From an uncultured Clostridia bacterium (GTDB taxonomy: Bacteria > Bacillota > Clostridia > TANB77 > CAG-508): a stretch of 51,518 nucleotides of DNA. Shown here piece after piece: positions 17,031 to 25,951 of the stretch; position 1 is the stretch's first letter; every line of letters begins with the position of its first letter. The translations under genes and the position numbers were made by a program. The notes under the pieces were generated by a model. That model was not told where the DNA came from. It did not search any database and was given only the letters and a program-made list of their open reading frames with translations. The stretch covers positions 1-51,518 of the forward strand of contig CAKOWZ010000013.1 of NCBI GenBank assembly GCA_934129745.1, in the 5' to 3' direction.

Positions 17031-17306
17031 ATGTATTATTCAGTTCAAGTCATAACTGCCAAACGGCATCGTGCACCTAAACAATATTTCATTGTAGAAT
17101 GGAATAACGAAACATGCTCTTTTGAATACCAAAGGACTCAAATCACCAAAAAAATGGTATTCTTTTACACAGGTGCACGCCAAATCAATTTATATTATTG
17201 TCAGTCAATAGCTGACAGACTCAATTGGAACATGATTTCCTTTCCTGAGCTTGTTAAACTTAATCAAGATGAAAATATTTATAATTCAGAAAATATTTTC
17301 TTCTAA
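17031..17306 (+). CDS. Small cassette-family protein, short form, second gene of a pair
   Basis: 91 aa beginning MYYSVQVITAKRHRAPKQYF. The middle (FFYTGARQINLYYCQSIADR) and LNWNMISFPELV repeat the family C-terminal pattern of Cys, seven residues, LN, then hydrophobic-S/T-F-x-E-L. The N terminus also parallels the 79-aa neighbour (YxV, then KQYFIVEW versus RKYFISEF), so the pair probably arose by tandem duplication. AAGGAGGA overlaps the end of the preceding gene. The last ~15 codons are AT-rich and may be a run-on into host sequence. Confidence 0.7.
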   Translation: MYYSVQVITAKRHRAPKQYFIVEWNNETCSFEYQRTQITKKMVFFYTGARQINLYYCQSIADRLNWNMISFPELVKLNQDENIYNSENIFF

Positions 17307-17336
17307 AATTAAAAATTAATTGGCAATAATATTAAA

Positions 17337-17374
17337 ACTATAAAAACCTTTGCATCTGCAAAGGTTTTTATAGT
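17337..17374. terminator. Bidirectional terminator
   Basis: A perfect 17-bp stem (ACTATAAAAACCTTTGC / GCAAAGGTTTTTATAGT) with a 4-nt loop. It separates the plus-strand gene pair from the minus-strand surface-protein operon and can serve both. Confidence 0.9.
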
Positions 17375-17381
17375 TAATTTA

Positions 17382-18578
17382 TTAATTAGTTATTTCTTCA
17401 ATATATCCAGATGTTTTTTCTGTATACATATTATCTGTAACTGATTTATATCTATTACCTTGATAATCATCTGTAAATCCATTATATGCTTTATAAATAT
17501 CTCCAGTATCAGTATCATATACTCTTTCATATCCTAAAGTTGCATCACTTTGTTTTTGACTCATAATATCATATGATGTTTGTCTATTCTCCCAAGCACT
17601 CATATAAGAATCAAAAGCTTTTTGAACAGAAGCATTTATTGCAAGAGCATTTTGTGTTTGAGCATTTCCATCATCAATAGTTTGTTTTACATATGAATCA
17701 TTAAAATCAATAGAATTAATAGAATCTAATAATATATCTTTATAATCAATAAATTGATCTTTAGATGCTGTAACAGACATAATATCATATACCATATAAT
17801 ATGACATATCTACACCACCTTGATATTGATCACCAAAATTTACAATAGAAGCCATAAACAAACCTTCACCTTTTTTAGAACTTTCATTTTCAAATGTAGC
17901 TCTTAATACTTTGCTATCTACTGCAACACTTTTCATACTAGATTGTGAATCAAATTCTTCTACTTTAGTAAAATTACTAAATGTAGGAAATTTCAATGTA
18001 CTTAAAGTAGGTTCTACAGAACTTATAAAAGATGTTACTTCATTAAATGATTTATAAAAATTTTCAACAGTTGGAGAATTTAATACAACAGCATCTGTAA
18101 ACACTTTATATTGCTGACTATTTCCACTTAATTGGCTATAACTTTGCCATTGATTTTTAGCTGCTTGACTTTTTAATAATGGTTGTATTTTTAACATTAA
18201 AAATATTTGATTATTATTATCTTTAGGATCATATACCCTAATTGCGTAATATATTCCTGTTCCTCCACATTCAACAACCCATCCAGTTGGTTTTTTCATA
18301 CTAAAAACAGAATTTGAAAATTCTTCTAATTCTAAATTAGAAACTTCAGATTTAACAATTTTCACATTATCATTTTTTGATTTATCTGTTTTAGATGTAC
18401 TATTTTTAGATGAATCATCACTTGAGATATTAGTTTTTGTTTTATTATCTGTAGACAATTTGTTTTCACCCCCATTATTCAAAAGAACCACTATAACTAT
18501 AATTAAAGATAATATTATTATTCCTAAAATTAATACAGTTATAATAAACCCTTTTTTACTTTTTGTTTTTTCTTCCAT
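17382..18578 (-). CDS. Membrane-anchored extracytoplasmic protein of unknown function
   Basis: 398 aa. A short basic N terminus, one membrane helix (about residues 10-33) and a Ser/Lys/Asp-rich linker precede a ~300-residue external domain (FSMKKPTGWVVECGGTGIYY near its start). The last 60 residues carry a Tyr/Asp-rich segment, YERVYDTDTGDIYKAYNGF, resembling repeats in Firmicutes surface proteins. No lipobox or sortase motif. It is the second gene of a two-gene operon, 15 bp after a sortase-anchored protein, with AAGGAGGG before the ATG. A joint cell-surface role is likely; the function is not recognised. Confidence 0.7.
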   Translation of the reverse strand: MEEKTKSKKGFIITVLILGIIILSLIIVIVVLLNNGGENKLSTDNKTKTNISSDDSSKNSTSKTDKSKNDNVKIVKSEVSNLELEEFSNSVFSMKKPTGWVVECGGTGIYYAIRVYDPKDNNNQIFLMLKIQPLLKSQAAKNQWQSYSQLSGNSQQYKVFTDAVVLNSPTVENFYKSFNEVTSFISSVEPTLSTLKFPTFSNFTKVEEFDSQSSMKSVAVDSKVLRATFENESSKKGEGLFMASIVNFGDQYQGGVDMSYYMVYDIMSVTASKDQFIDYKDILLDSINSIDFNDSYVKQTIDDGNAQTQNALAINASVQKAFDSYMSAWENRQTSYDIMSQKQSDATLGYERVYDTDTGDIYKAYNGFTDDYQGNRYKSVTDNMYTEKTSGYIEEITN

Positions 18579-18593
18579 AATTTTCCCTCCTTT

Positions 18594-20414
18594 TTAACAC
18601 ATTCTCTTTTTTCTAATTACTGTAAGTATAATAATTCCTAATATAGAAATTGAAATTAATATACCAGATACTTTAATATTATCCCCTGTTTTAGGATTTA
18701 TAATATCTTTATTTTTTTCATTATTTACTGATGTTACAGTTTTGCTTGCTATTGCATAATTTGAAAAACTTGTTGTAACAAATGTTATTGTATTATTTTC
18801 TTTATCATATGTTGTTGGTATTATTTCATAAGTACCATCATGTTTTTCATGAACAATTACAACTTCATTTCCATCAACACCATCTTCTAATTTTAATGTA
18901 ATTTTTGCTTGATTATTTAATTCTTTTAATTCTTTTTTCCAAACATTTTCTGGTGTTCCTTTATATAAAACTTGAGCCAAATTAATATCTAAATATGTAG
19001 AAATTTTATATCCATTAGCTTTTTCCTCAAAATTTGAAATTTGTTCTTTTGATAATGTAACATCATTTACTGATAAAATTACAGAACCTGAATCAATTTC
19101 ATTATTACCAATTTCAATTGTTCCATTTTTTACTTTTTTAGAATCTGTATTTACCTTATCATCTACTTTTTCAAATATTCCACTAATATGAACATTTGTA
19201 TTTGGCATAATATATTCAAATGTAGATTGTTCTTTTCCTGGAGTTAATTTTTCATCATTAATTGTAATTGAAGTTAATTGATAACCATAATCTGGTTTTA
19301 ATCTTAATATTACTTTTGAACCAGGCAAAATATTAGCCCAACCATTATTTTTTTCTAGATTTTGATTTACATTATTTAACCCAATTGAATTACCATTTGG
19401 ATCTTTGATATCCAATATTTCTATTGTTCCATTTCTTAATAATTCACTATCTTTAAGTGATGAATTATTTGTTTTGTCTGAATCCCATATTATTGTTCTT
19501 GGTATATTTGAAGTATCTTGACTTTTAACAACATTTATTTCATATTTTGTATTAGGTTTAACTTCAAATTCTACTCTGTCTGTTGTCCCAGAAGGTAATT
19601 GCATATATTTTCCATTAATTGAAACACTTCCTATATTTCCATCACCATAAGCAAGTTGTATTGTGATTTTATTTTTTGTATTTCCTGTTGTATATCCTTT
19701 TGCAACACCACTTATATTTGCAGATTCTGTTCCTACTCTTATTCCATTTAATGATATTTCCATACCAAATCCATTATATGTTCCTTTTATTTCAATATCT
19801 TGTGTTGGAATAGCAATTAGATTTAGTTTACAATTAAAGAAATATCTTGAATAATAGTCATCTCTTATTTCATTAATGACAGCCTTTCCATTTCCTTCAT
19901 TTGCATTAAATATTTCATCTGGATTACCAACAATAGTTTCTCCAGATTCATAATCTGTTCCTGTATATGTTAATTTAGAGCCAGTATATTTAGTATATTC
20001 AAAATCTAAATTATATGATTTATTTTCATTAGTATTTATTAAAGTCATTACTGCTTTATTTTCGTCTTTGTTACCAACAATTTTTATTACTGCTTCAGAA
20101 CTATCTTCTGTTTTATTAAGTCCTACTTTTTCACCATCATTAATTTTATAATATACAGTTCCTTCTATATCAGCCATACTACTTAATGCTTTAGATAAAT
20201 TATCTTGTTTTGTAAAATCTATAATATAATCTTTACCTTTTTCTAAATTAATATCATCTGTTACTTGAAAATCAGTATAATTATTTCTGACAGTTGTTTT
20301 TACTGTTACTCCTGAACCTCCTGTTACATCTGTTACTCCTGCATATATGTAACTATTTGATAAAAAAATCGCTATTATCACTAATAAGCTAAATATTTTT
20401 GTGATTTTTTTCAT
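18594..20414 (-). CDS. Secreted, sortase-anchored surface protein (NPKTG motif)
   Basis: 606 aa. A Sec signal peptide (residues 1-25, ending NSYIYAG) precedes a long beta-rich ectodomain. The end is NPKTGDN, a hydrophobic helix and the basic tail RKKRMC, which is a sortase sorting signal of the NPxTG variant. Around residues 385-410, TFEYIMPNTNVHISGIFE resembles the repeat unit of Listeria-Bacteroides/InlB-type wall proteins. It is first in an operon with the 398-aa membrane protein. No sortase gene is in the window. Upstream lies an inverted repeat overlapping the probable -35. Confidence 0.8.
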   Translation of the reverse strand: MKKITKIFSLLVIIAIFLSNSYIYAGVTDVTGGSGVTVKTTVRNNYTDFQVTDDINLEKGKDYIIDFTKQDNLSKALSSMADIEGTVYYKINDGEKVGLNKTEDSSEAVIKIVGNKDENKAVMTLINTNENKSYNLDFEYTKYTGSKLTYTGTDYESGETIVGNPDEIFNANEGNGKAVINEIRDDYYSRYFFNCKLNLIAIPTQDIEIKGTYNGFGMEISLNGIRVGTESANISGVAKGYTTGNTKNKITIQLAYGDGNIGSVSINGKYMQLPSGTTDRVEFEVKPNTKYEINVVKSQDTSNIPRTIIWDSDKTNNSSLKDSELLRNGTIEILDIKDPNGNSIGLNNVNQNLEKNNGWANILPGSKVILRLKPDYGYQLTSITINDEKLTPGKEQSTFEYIMPNTNVHISGIFEKVDDKVNTDSKKVKNGTIEIGNNEIDSGSVILSVNDVTLSKEQISNFEEKANGYKISTYLDINLAQVLYKGTPENVWKKELKELNNQAKITLKLEDGVDGNEVVIVHEKHDGTYEIIPTTYDKENNTITFVTTSFSNYAIASKTVTSVNNEKNKDIINPKTGDNIKVSGILISISILGIIILTVIRKKRMC

Positions 20415-20481
20415 TAAAAATCCCCCTCTTTCTTAATATTTTAAATTTATTTTATCATATAGTAATGTATATTTTATTGTA

Positions 20482-20512
20482 ATCGCCAAGATTTCAATGA
20501 CAATTTGGCGAT
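20482..20512 (-). promoter_or_regulatory. Inverted repeat upstream of the surface-protein operon
   Basis: ATCGCCAA and TTGGCGAT are perfect 8-bp arms 15 bp apart. The site lies 68-98 bp upstream of the 606-aa gene and next to a plausible TACAAT / TATGAT promoter on the minus strand. No U-tract follows, so an operator seems more likely than a terminator for xre. Confidence 0.5.
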
Positions 20513-20584
20513 TGGTAAAATTTTGTGTCTATATATCTATACTAACACCAATAACATTAAATATCTAATATTGTTCTAAACATT

Positions 20585-20959
20585 TTACTCAAGATTGCTA
20601 AAAAAACAATTTTTTAAAATTTTTTCTTTTTCATTATCAATCTTAATTCTTGATATAGCCAGTAAATCTATTATATTTGCAATCTCAATGGTTTCTTTAG
20701 CAGTTGTACCATATTTTTCAATACATAAATATAACCTTTCTTCTAGCTCCTTAACATCCCAATCTGTATAAAACAAACTTTTTAAATCAACTTCCAATTT
20801 TTCCGAAATTGCTATTAACACTTTGAAACTTGGATCTTTTATTTTATTTTTTTCTAGATTATATAAATATGAGCGGTTAATTCCCGTTTCTTTTGCTAAT
20901 TTATAACCAGACATATTCTTTTTTTCCCTAAGTGCCTTTATGTTAAAAACTATATTCAT
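20585..20959 (-). CDS. XRE/Cro-CI family helix-turn-helix regulator
   Basis: 124 aa. The start MNIVFNIKAL is chosen because AAAGGAGA lies 8 nt upstream; a longer in-frame start at 20977 includes that ribosome site. Residues 5-60 form the HTH_3 domain: LREKKNMSGYKLAKETGI, NRSYLYNLEKNKI, DPSFKVLIAISEKLEVDL. The C-terminal half is helical and may dimerise or sense a ligand. Its own promoter has a 20-bp direct-repeat site that recurs identically before the Hxs operon 6.3 kb away, so it probably regulates itself and that operon. Confidence 0.88.
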   Translation of the reverse strand: MNIVFNIKALREKKNMSGYKLAKETGINRSYLYNLEKNKIKDPSFKVLIAISEKLEVDLKSLFYTDWDVKELEERLYLCIEKYGTTAKETIEIANIIDLLAISRIKIDNEKEKILKNCFFSNLE

Positions 20960-21014
20960 TTGTATATCTCCTTTCATCGTTGAAATTTTTTTTTTTTGTA
21001 AAATTTATATTTAT

Positions 21015-21060
21015 ACTATAACACTTAACTATAAATTTTTTTGTCGAAATTTGTCGAAAA
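21015..21060 (-). promoter_or_regulatory. xre promoter with direct-repeat regulator site
   Basis: Minus strand: TTTTCGACAAATTTCGACAA (21041-21060), two TTCGACAA units in tandem 10 bp apart, then 20 bp to an extended -10 TGTTATAGT (hexamer 21015-21020). No good -35 hexamer is present where the site sits, which favours activator-dependent transcription. The same 20-mer with the same spacing is at 27363-27408. Confidence 0.8.
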
Positions 21061-21222
21061 AAAAGTTTTTTTGAATTTTTTTAATTGATTGTGATCTTTG
21101 CTTAACTTTTGCATTTTTTCTGTTTTAATATTTATATATTGAATTTAGAATTTACTTTGTAAATTTAAAATTTTTTCATTTTGATTGGATTTCTCATTTT
21201 TATAAAAAATTCTCATTTTGTG

Positions 21223-21251
21223 TTGACATAATTTTGTGCTTATAGTATTAT
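21223..21251 (+). promoter_or_regulatory. Promoter of small-protein cassette 2
   Basis: TTGACA, 17 bp, TATTAT, about 55 bp before the start codon. From 21251 the leader is identical to that of cassette 3. Confidence 0.85.
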
Positions 21252-21418
21252 AAAGTTCATACGTTTAAAAACACTTTTCCTAATGCATAAAGGAGGAATT
21301 TTCTTATGCAAAATTATGTACTCGATTATATTCCTAGTCAGCCACCGTACACATTTCAGGGAACACAAACCCAATTACAAGCCCACCTGAAAAGAAATAA
21401 TGCAAGAATTTTTGGTGG
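21251..21418 (+). repeat. 168-bp perfect direct repeat, copy A (cassette 2 leader and 5' coding half)
   Basis: Identical base for base to 27556-27723. It covers the transcribed leader and the first 38 codons of the cassette protein, after which the two genes diverge. It lies in the same orientation on the other side of the Hxs operon. Confidence 0.9.
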
Positions 21419-21614
21419 CGGAAATGGTACCTGGATAGTCGGCGTTCCCCCTCATCGTATGATTCTTGAGTATGTTGATGGTGTGCTCACACGCAGTACA
21501 TCCCCTGACAAATTTTTGCATGACAGAGGATTACAGAGAATAACCAAAAACTGCTGTGAAAAACTCTGCTGTGAACTTAATAATGATATAATTAAATTTG
21601 AGGAATTATTATAA
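21306..21614 (+). CDS. Small cassette protein, family member 2
   Basis: 102 aa. The N-terminal part, YIPSQPPYTFQGTQTQLQAH then NGTWIVGVP, is almost identical to member 3. The C-terminal part has SPDKFLHDRGLQRITK and ends C-x6-LN-x4-KFEELL. The DNA is GC-richer than the flanks. The first 38 codons are identical in DNA to member 3, while the remainder differs at many positions, which indicates mosaic evolution. Strong promoter, conserved leader, AAAGGAGGA ribosome site and a dedicated terminator. Function unknown. It lies just beyond the end of hxsB, on the opposite strand. Confidence 0.8.
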   Translation: MQNYVLDYIPSQPPYTFQGTQTQLQAHLKRNNARIFGGGNGTWIVGVPPHRMILEYVDGVLTRSTSPDKFLHDRGLQRITKNCCEKLCCELNNDIIKFEELL

Positions 21615-21655
21615 TTTGTACATAATTTATTTATATTTTTAAAAAAGTGAACACA

Positions 21656-21685
21656 AAAAAGACTGACAATGTCAGTCTTTTTTTA
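21656..21685. terminator. Terminator of cassette 2
   Basis: AAAAAGACTGAC / GTCAGTCTTTTT with a tiny loop, followed by further Ts. Same hairpin as cassettes 1 and 3. Confidence 0.9.
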
Positions 21686-21848
21686 TTCACTTCATCTGTT
21701 ATTCACTTATTGGATTGTACATATGACAAATAACTTAATTGTAATTCTTCAATTTCATATACAAATTAAGCTTTTTGATTAAACACTATATCCTATTTTA
21801 TAATTTCTTTTATAGCAGTCACATCAAATTACATATTATAATTCCTTC

Positions 21849-23243
21849 TTAATCCTCAATCCACTTTTCAAAAATTTCAATAACCTCTCTATTATCTTTC
21901 TCCAAATAACCAAAAATAATTTCCATCATTCCCTTATAAATTTTACACCTATAATTTTCAGGAACCCTCGAAAAAATATTATTCTCTTGAGCCAAATTAA
22001 CAACAGGACATGTCCCACAAAAAGGCATATACACACAACTTTCACACTTATTCAAACATTCCAAACAAGAAGAAACACACATAGCACTAGTAACATTAGA
22101 ATTAATCAAATCAGAATATGTATCATCATTTACATTACCAATTTTAAAGCTTTGATTTCCCATTTCTGCCAACATTCTTCCCTCATCACATGTATAAATA
22201 TTTCCATCATAATAATATGCCATTTGACCAATACTTCCTCCACAAGGAGACCTCAACTCCATATAATTTAATGGTGCATTAGCAAAAATTTTTCTTAGAA
22301 ATATATCACAATGTCTTTCCGCAATCTCATGTCCTTCCTTATTTTTTTCTATGATATATTCAAGAATTTTTTTATAAAATTCAATAAATTCTTCAGCAGA
22401 ATATCCAATTTTTTCCCAGCTACTATCAGCTTTTCCGAGTTGAGTTAATGGTCTAACAAAAATATTTTTAAATCCTAATTGTATATATTCATCAACAATT
22501 TCTTTATATTTATCTAAACTATATCTTGTTGTTGTTTGTATAGCACTTACGTTTAAACCATTTGACTTTAAAAGTTTTAATCCTTTAATTGTTTCATAAT
22601 ATGAATCATGTTTTGCATATGGTCTATTAATATTTTGTAATTCTCTATTACCATCTATTGAAGTACTAATTGCCACATTATTTTCTTTAAAAAATTTAAT
22701 CATTTCATTATTTATTTTAGTCAAATTTGAAACAACACAATAATCAATTTGTTTTTCACCTTTTTTCTCATTTGTATACTCTATAATAAATTTTATAATA
22801 TCATAATTTAATAAAGGTTCCCCACCTTGAAATTCGAAAGTCATTTTTTCTGATGGAGATTGTAATGCTATATCTACAGCCTTTTTAGCAATTTCCTTGC
22901 TCATAATCAATTTGCAATTCTCTGATAAATTTCCAGCTTGACAATAAACACAATTAAAATTGCAATTTTTAGTAACAACAAAAATATGTAGCACTGTAGA
23001 TTGAAATAAATATTCTTTTTGATTTCGTACATATCCACACATATATTTTGAAAAAACCTCTGCACTATCTTTAAATATAAAACCTTTATCTATAAGTTTA
23101 TTTTCAATTATTTCATCCAACTGTTTTTTATTTACTAACTTATCAAAATCATTGAAACTTAAAAACTCATATTTTCCAAGATCATTAGTAATTAAATATT
23201 TATTCTGTAATTTTTTAAAATTAAAATAATTTAACTTGTACAT
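21849..23243 (-). CDS. hxsB: His-Xaa-Ser system radical SAM maturase HxsB
   Basis: 464 aa radical SAM/SPASM enzyme. Residues 1-45 match the typical HxsB opening (YFNFKKLQNKYLITNDLGKY, then FLSF). The cluster motif is CNFNCVYC near residue 114, the glycine-rich EFQGGEPLL follows, and the C-terminal SPASM region has CGG, CDEG, CLECLNKCESC and CGTCPV cysteines for auxiliary clusters. It probably modifies HxsA using S-adenosylmethionine. Last gene of the Hxs operon, 14 bp after hxsC, with AGGAGAGA before the ATG. The reaction catalysed is not known. Confidence 0.88.
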   Translation of the reverse strand: MYKLNYFNFKKLQNKYLITNDLGKYEFLSFNDFDKLVNKKQLDEIIENKLIDKGFIFKDSAEVFSKYMCGYVRNQKEYLFQSTVLHIFVVTKNCNFNCVYCQAGNLSENCKLIMSKEIAKKAVDIALQSPSEKMTFEFQGGEPLLNYDIIKFIIEYTNEKKGEKQIDYCVVSNLTKINNEMIKFFKENNVAISTSIDGNRELQNINRPYAKHDSYYETIKGLKLLKSNGLNVSAIQTTTRYSLDKYKEIVDEYIQLGFKNIFVRPLTQLGKADSSWEKIGYSAEEFIEFYKKILEYIIEKNKEGHEIAERHCDIFLRKIFANAPLNYMELRSPCGGSIGQMAYYYDGNIYTCDEGRMLAEMGNQSFKIGNVNDDTYSDLINSNVTSAMCVSSCLECLNKCESCVYMPFCGTCPVVNLAQENNIFSRVPENYRCKIYKGMMEIIFGYLEKDNREVIEIFEKWIED

Positions 23244-23257
23244 ATTAATTTTCTCTC

Positions 23258-24406
23258 CTATTTTATTGGTTTAATTTTTATTTCATCCATATTTATTGTT
23301 GAGAAAAAGAATCCCCCACAATATTGTTTCAATTTGCATTCATCACATTCATCTTTAAATCTAACCTTATAATCACTAATGCTTTTTTGGGCTAGACTAA
23401 ATAATCTTTTGTCAATTTGACATAGTGGAAAGTTATATAAATTCACATTAATTCCACTACAAATCATTTTCATTACAGATTTATATAAAATTTTTTTGAC
23501 AGAATTGTAATCAATCCATACATCATTTTTATTAATATAAGCATTACCACTCATTTCTAGTGCCATGATATTCACAATTTTAACATTTGTTAAATTTTTT
23601 GATATGTATTCCGCAAGTTCTTCTAAATATTGTTGATTTGCTTTCAATAAAACAATTCTTATTTCTACATCAACATTATTTTTCATTAAATTTTTAATTC
23701 CACTTAAAGCTTCTTGCAAGCTGTTTTCAGCTCTTGTTATATTATTATGTATTTCATCAATGCTTGAATATATTGGTATTGCAACTCTTATAAACTGTGG
23801 AATATTTTTAGCAAATTCATTGGCAAAATTTTTGTCTGAAAATACTCTACCATTTGATAGTAACAAAAACTCTGTTTCAGGCAAACATTCTTTACATTCA
23901 CGTAATAATTCAATTAAATTATATTTTAAAATTCCTGGTTCTCCTCCAGTAATACATATACTTTTTGTATCATCAGGTATACATCTTACCTGTTTTTTTA
24001 ATCTAGCAATATCAGGAATATATCTATTATTTCTTACCTGATTTGAATCTGGACACATAATGCAATTTGAATTACATTGGTTAGTTACTAAAATAAAATT
24101 ATCCTTAGAATCATCTCTATATAAAACATGAACAAAGTCATTTGTTAATTCAATTACATCATTATCAATTAATGTATCAACTTTAAAAACTTCTACTCCA
24201 TAATTTAAGCCTTCAATATTTTTTGGCGTCCATCCATCAAATATATAGCCTAAATATCCCTCTTCAAAACATTCTTTATGTTCTATGTCAATAACTTGAA
24301 TATACATTTTTTTATCATCTACATTGGCATTTTTTATTACTCTACCAATTATATAATCTTCATTTATATGAATTTTTCCTTTTAAATTAAATGGTCTATT
24401 CTCCAT
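23258..24406 (-). CDS. hxsC: His-Xaa-Ser system radical SAM maturase HxsC
   Basis: 382 aa. An N-terminal ~105-residue domain precedes the radical SAM core with CNSNCIMCPDSNQ (residues about 111-123; the CxxxCxxC cluster) and ITGGEPG. Downstream, CDECKLKQYCGGFFF near the C terminus is the HxsC cysteine set. HxsB and HxsC are the paired radical SAM enzymes of this system. The gene starts 9 bp after the peptidase-like gene, with ATAGGAGAAG as ribosome site. Assigned from motif pattern and from its neighbours HxsA, HxsD and HxsB. Confidence 0.88.
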   Translation of the reverse strand: MENRPFNLKGKIHINEDYIIGRVIKNANVDDKKMYIQVIDIEHKECFEEGYLGYIFDGWTPKNIEGLNYGVEVFKVDTLIDNDVIELTNDFVHVLYRDDSKDNFILVTNQCNSNCIMCPDSNQVRNNRYIPDIARLKKQVRCIPDDTKSICITGGEPGILKYNLIELLRECKECLPETEFLLLSNGRVFSDKNFANEFAKNIPQFIRVAIPIYSSIDEIHNNITRAENSLQEALSGIKNLMKNNVDVEIRIVLLKANQQYLEELAEYISKNLTNVKIVNIMALEMSGNAYINKNDVWIDYNSVKKILYKSVMKMICSGINVNLYNFPLCQIDKRLFSLAQKSISDYKVRFKDECDECKLKQYCGGFFFSTINMDEIKIKPIK

Positions 24407-24415
24407 ACTCTTCTC

Positions 24416-25453
24416 CTATAAAATAACTTTAATTATCAAATAAATTACTGTTCCTACTAGAATAAATGGTGCAAATGGCATATATCTTACAATTATAATT
24501 TCATTATCACCTTTTTTAGTTTTACTCCATCTTTTTATACTATCAACCTGTTCTTGTGTTAATCTTGTTTTTGTTGTTTCTGTTGTTGTCTCTGGTAAAT
24601 TTCTAACTTTTGAACCATAAAACCTAATTACTGATTGATATGCCAAAATCATACCAGATTTTAAATTTTCGACCTCTATTTTTTCATAATTATATTTTTC
24701 TGATATTTGTCTAAATATAAATAAAAATGCTACTAAGAAAATCATTTTTATATTAATTTGATTTATAGTAAATCCAAAAGCAATAATATATATAATATTT
24801 GAAATAATAGAAATAACCAGTAATAAAATATATTTTTTTCTATTATTTAAAACTCTATATATAAATGTAATTAATAGCATATTACTTATCAAAATTAAAG
24901 TTCCATTATATCTAATAAACTCCACAAAAAATTTGTTAAGTATATTATTTATTATTAAAATTAAAAAATATGCAGAAAAATATTGAATTATAAAATCTTG
25001 TAAATTTAAGTGTTCAAAAGAAAAAAATGTAGATTTTTTAAATTTTTCTTTGTCTTTTATCCATAAAAAAATAGTCTCTATTACTACATACACAAAAGCG
25101 ACACCAAAAGTCATCATTAATAAATAAATTGATGGGAATACATTTTTTTCACTTGTTTCATAAATTGAAAATGGCAATATAAATGATATTACCCAGAATA
25201 ATTTTGCATCTCCAGCTGCCCATATTTTAAAATAAAAAAATAAAAAGGACATTATTAATGTAATAATACAATTTATAAAATGATTTAAAATAACATCAGT
25301 ATTTATTTCTTTATAAAAAATTGCATATATACTAGAACTAACTACTAATGCTATTAATATTATTTTATTGTATATTTTTTTGTTTTTTATATCTGTTATT
25401 GAAGAATAAAAGCATAAAATTATTGCAAGTATACTTTGAAAATATATTAACAT
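24416..25453 (-). CDS. A24 prepilin-peptidase-like membrane protein in the Hxs operon
   Basis: 345 aa integral membrane protein with about eight hydrophobic segments. The two aspartates of A24 (TadV/CpaA/PilD-type) peptidases are present in proper settings: Asp21 in SSITDIKNKKIYN, and Asp82 in IWAAGDAKLFW, matching GxGDxK. CpaA-type enzymes are about 170 aa; this one is twice as long, with extra helices and a charged region (LPETTTETTKTRLTQEQVDS) before a final helix. It overlaps hxsD by 7 bp, so it is translationally coupled. Such a peptidase is not among the named Hxs proteins HxsA-D. HxsA, with its Flp-like leader, is the obvious candidate substrate. Confidence 0.8.
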   Translation of the reverse strand: MLIYFQSILAIILCFYSSITDIKNKKIYNKIILIALVVSSSIYAIFYKEINTDVILNHFINCIITLIMSFLFFYFKIWAAGDAKLFWVISFILPFSIYETSEKNVFPSIYLLMMTFGVAFVYVVIETIFLWIKDKEKFKKSTFFSFEHLNLQDFIIQYFSAYFLILIINNILNKFFVEFIRYNGTLILISNMLLITFIYRVLNNRKKYILLLVISIISNIIYIIAFGFTINQINIKMIFLVAFLFIFRQISEKYNYEKIEVENLKSGMILAYQSVIRFYGSKVRNLPETTTETTKTRLTQEQVDSIKRWSKTKKGDNEIIIVRYMPFAPFILVGTVIYLIIKVIL

Positions 25454-25875
25454 TTATTATCACCATTCTTATCAAACCAATTAACAGCTATATTATCTAT
25501 TTTATATTCATTATTATCATCCGAATTTTCTTCATATTCGCTTGATTCATCTGTATCGATGCAAGTGGAATATAATGCTCTTCCAAGCATTAATTCTCTA
25601 ATATTTTTGGTTTGGTTCATTATATCAAATCTTAATGATTCATTTAATAATTCATTATAAATTTGTTTAATAAAAATATCTGTATTTTCGATATTTGATT
25701 TTAAATATATTTGTACATTAATTTCATTTTCTTTACTATATTGTAATTTAAAATATCCATCTTCAATAAAATTGAATAACGCTTTTTTTATTACTGTTAT
25801 ATTGTAAATTTTTTCATCAACATATAAATTTATTATGTTATCTTTGCTATCTATAATAGTTTCTACTTTCTCCAT
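25447..25875 (-). CDS. hxsD: His-Xaa-Ser system protein HxsD
   Basis: 142 aa. The order is a beta-rich N terminus (LYVDEKIYNITVIKKALFNF), then VQIYLKSN, then NELLNESLRFDI followed by TKNIRELMLGRAL. The LLNxxLR signature and the following IRELxxxxA helix are characteristic of HxsD. A short acidic tail (ESSEYEENSDDN) follows. The role in the pathway is not established; a small partner that helps the maturases recognise substrate is plausible. AAAGGAA precedes the ATG. It lies between hxsA and the peptidase-like gene. Confidence 0.85.
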   Translation of the reverse strand: MEKVETIIDSKDNIINLYVDEKIYNITVIKKALFNFIEDGYFKLQYSKENEINVQIYLKSNIENTDIFIKQIYNELLNESLRFDIMNQTKNIRELMLGRALYSTCIDTDESSEYEENSDDNNEYKIDNIAVNWFDKNGDNKC

Positions 25876-25951
25876 ATAAAGTTCCTTTCATATTTAAAAC
25901 AGATTTTTAACAATCTTATTTTTATTATATTTTTACTTTATGCATGTTCTT

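Noticed and set aside
21419..21614. Diversity-generating retroelement acting on cassette 3' ends
   Set aside because: Differences are not adenine-directed, no template repeat or reverse transcriptase is present in the window, and synonymous changes are common.
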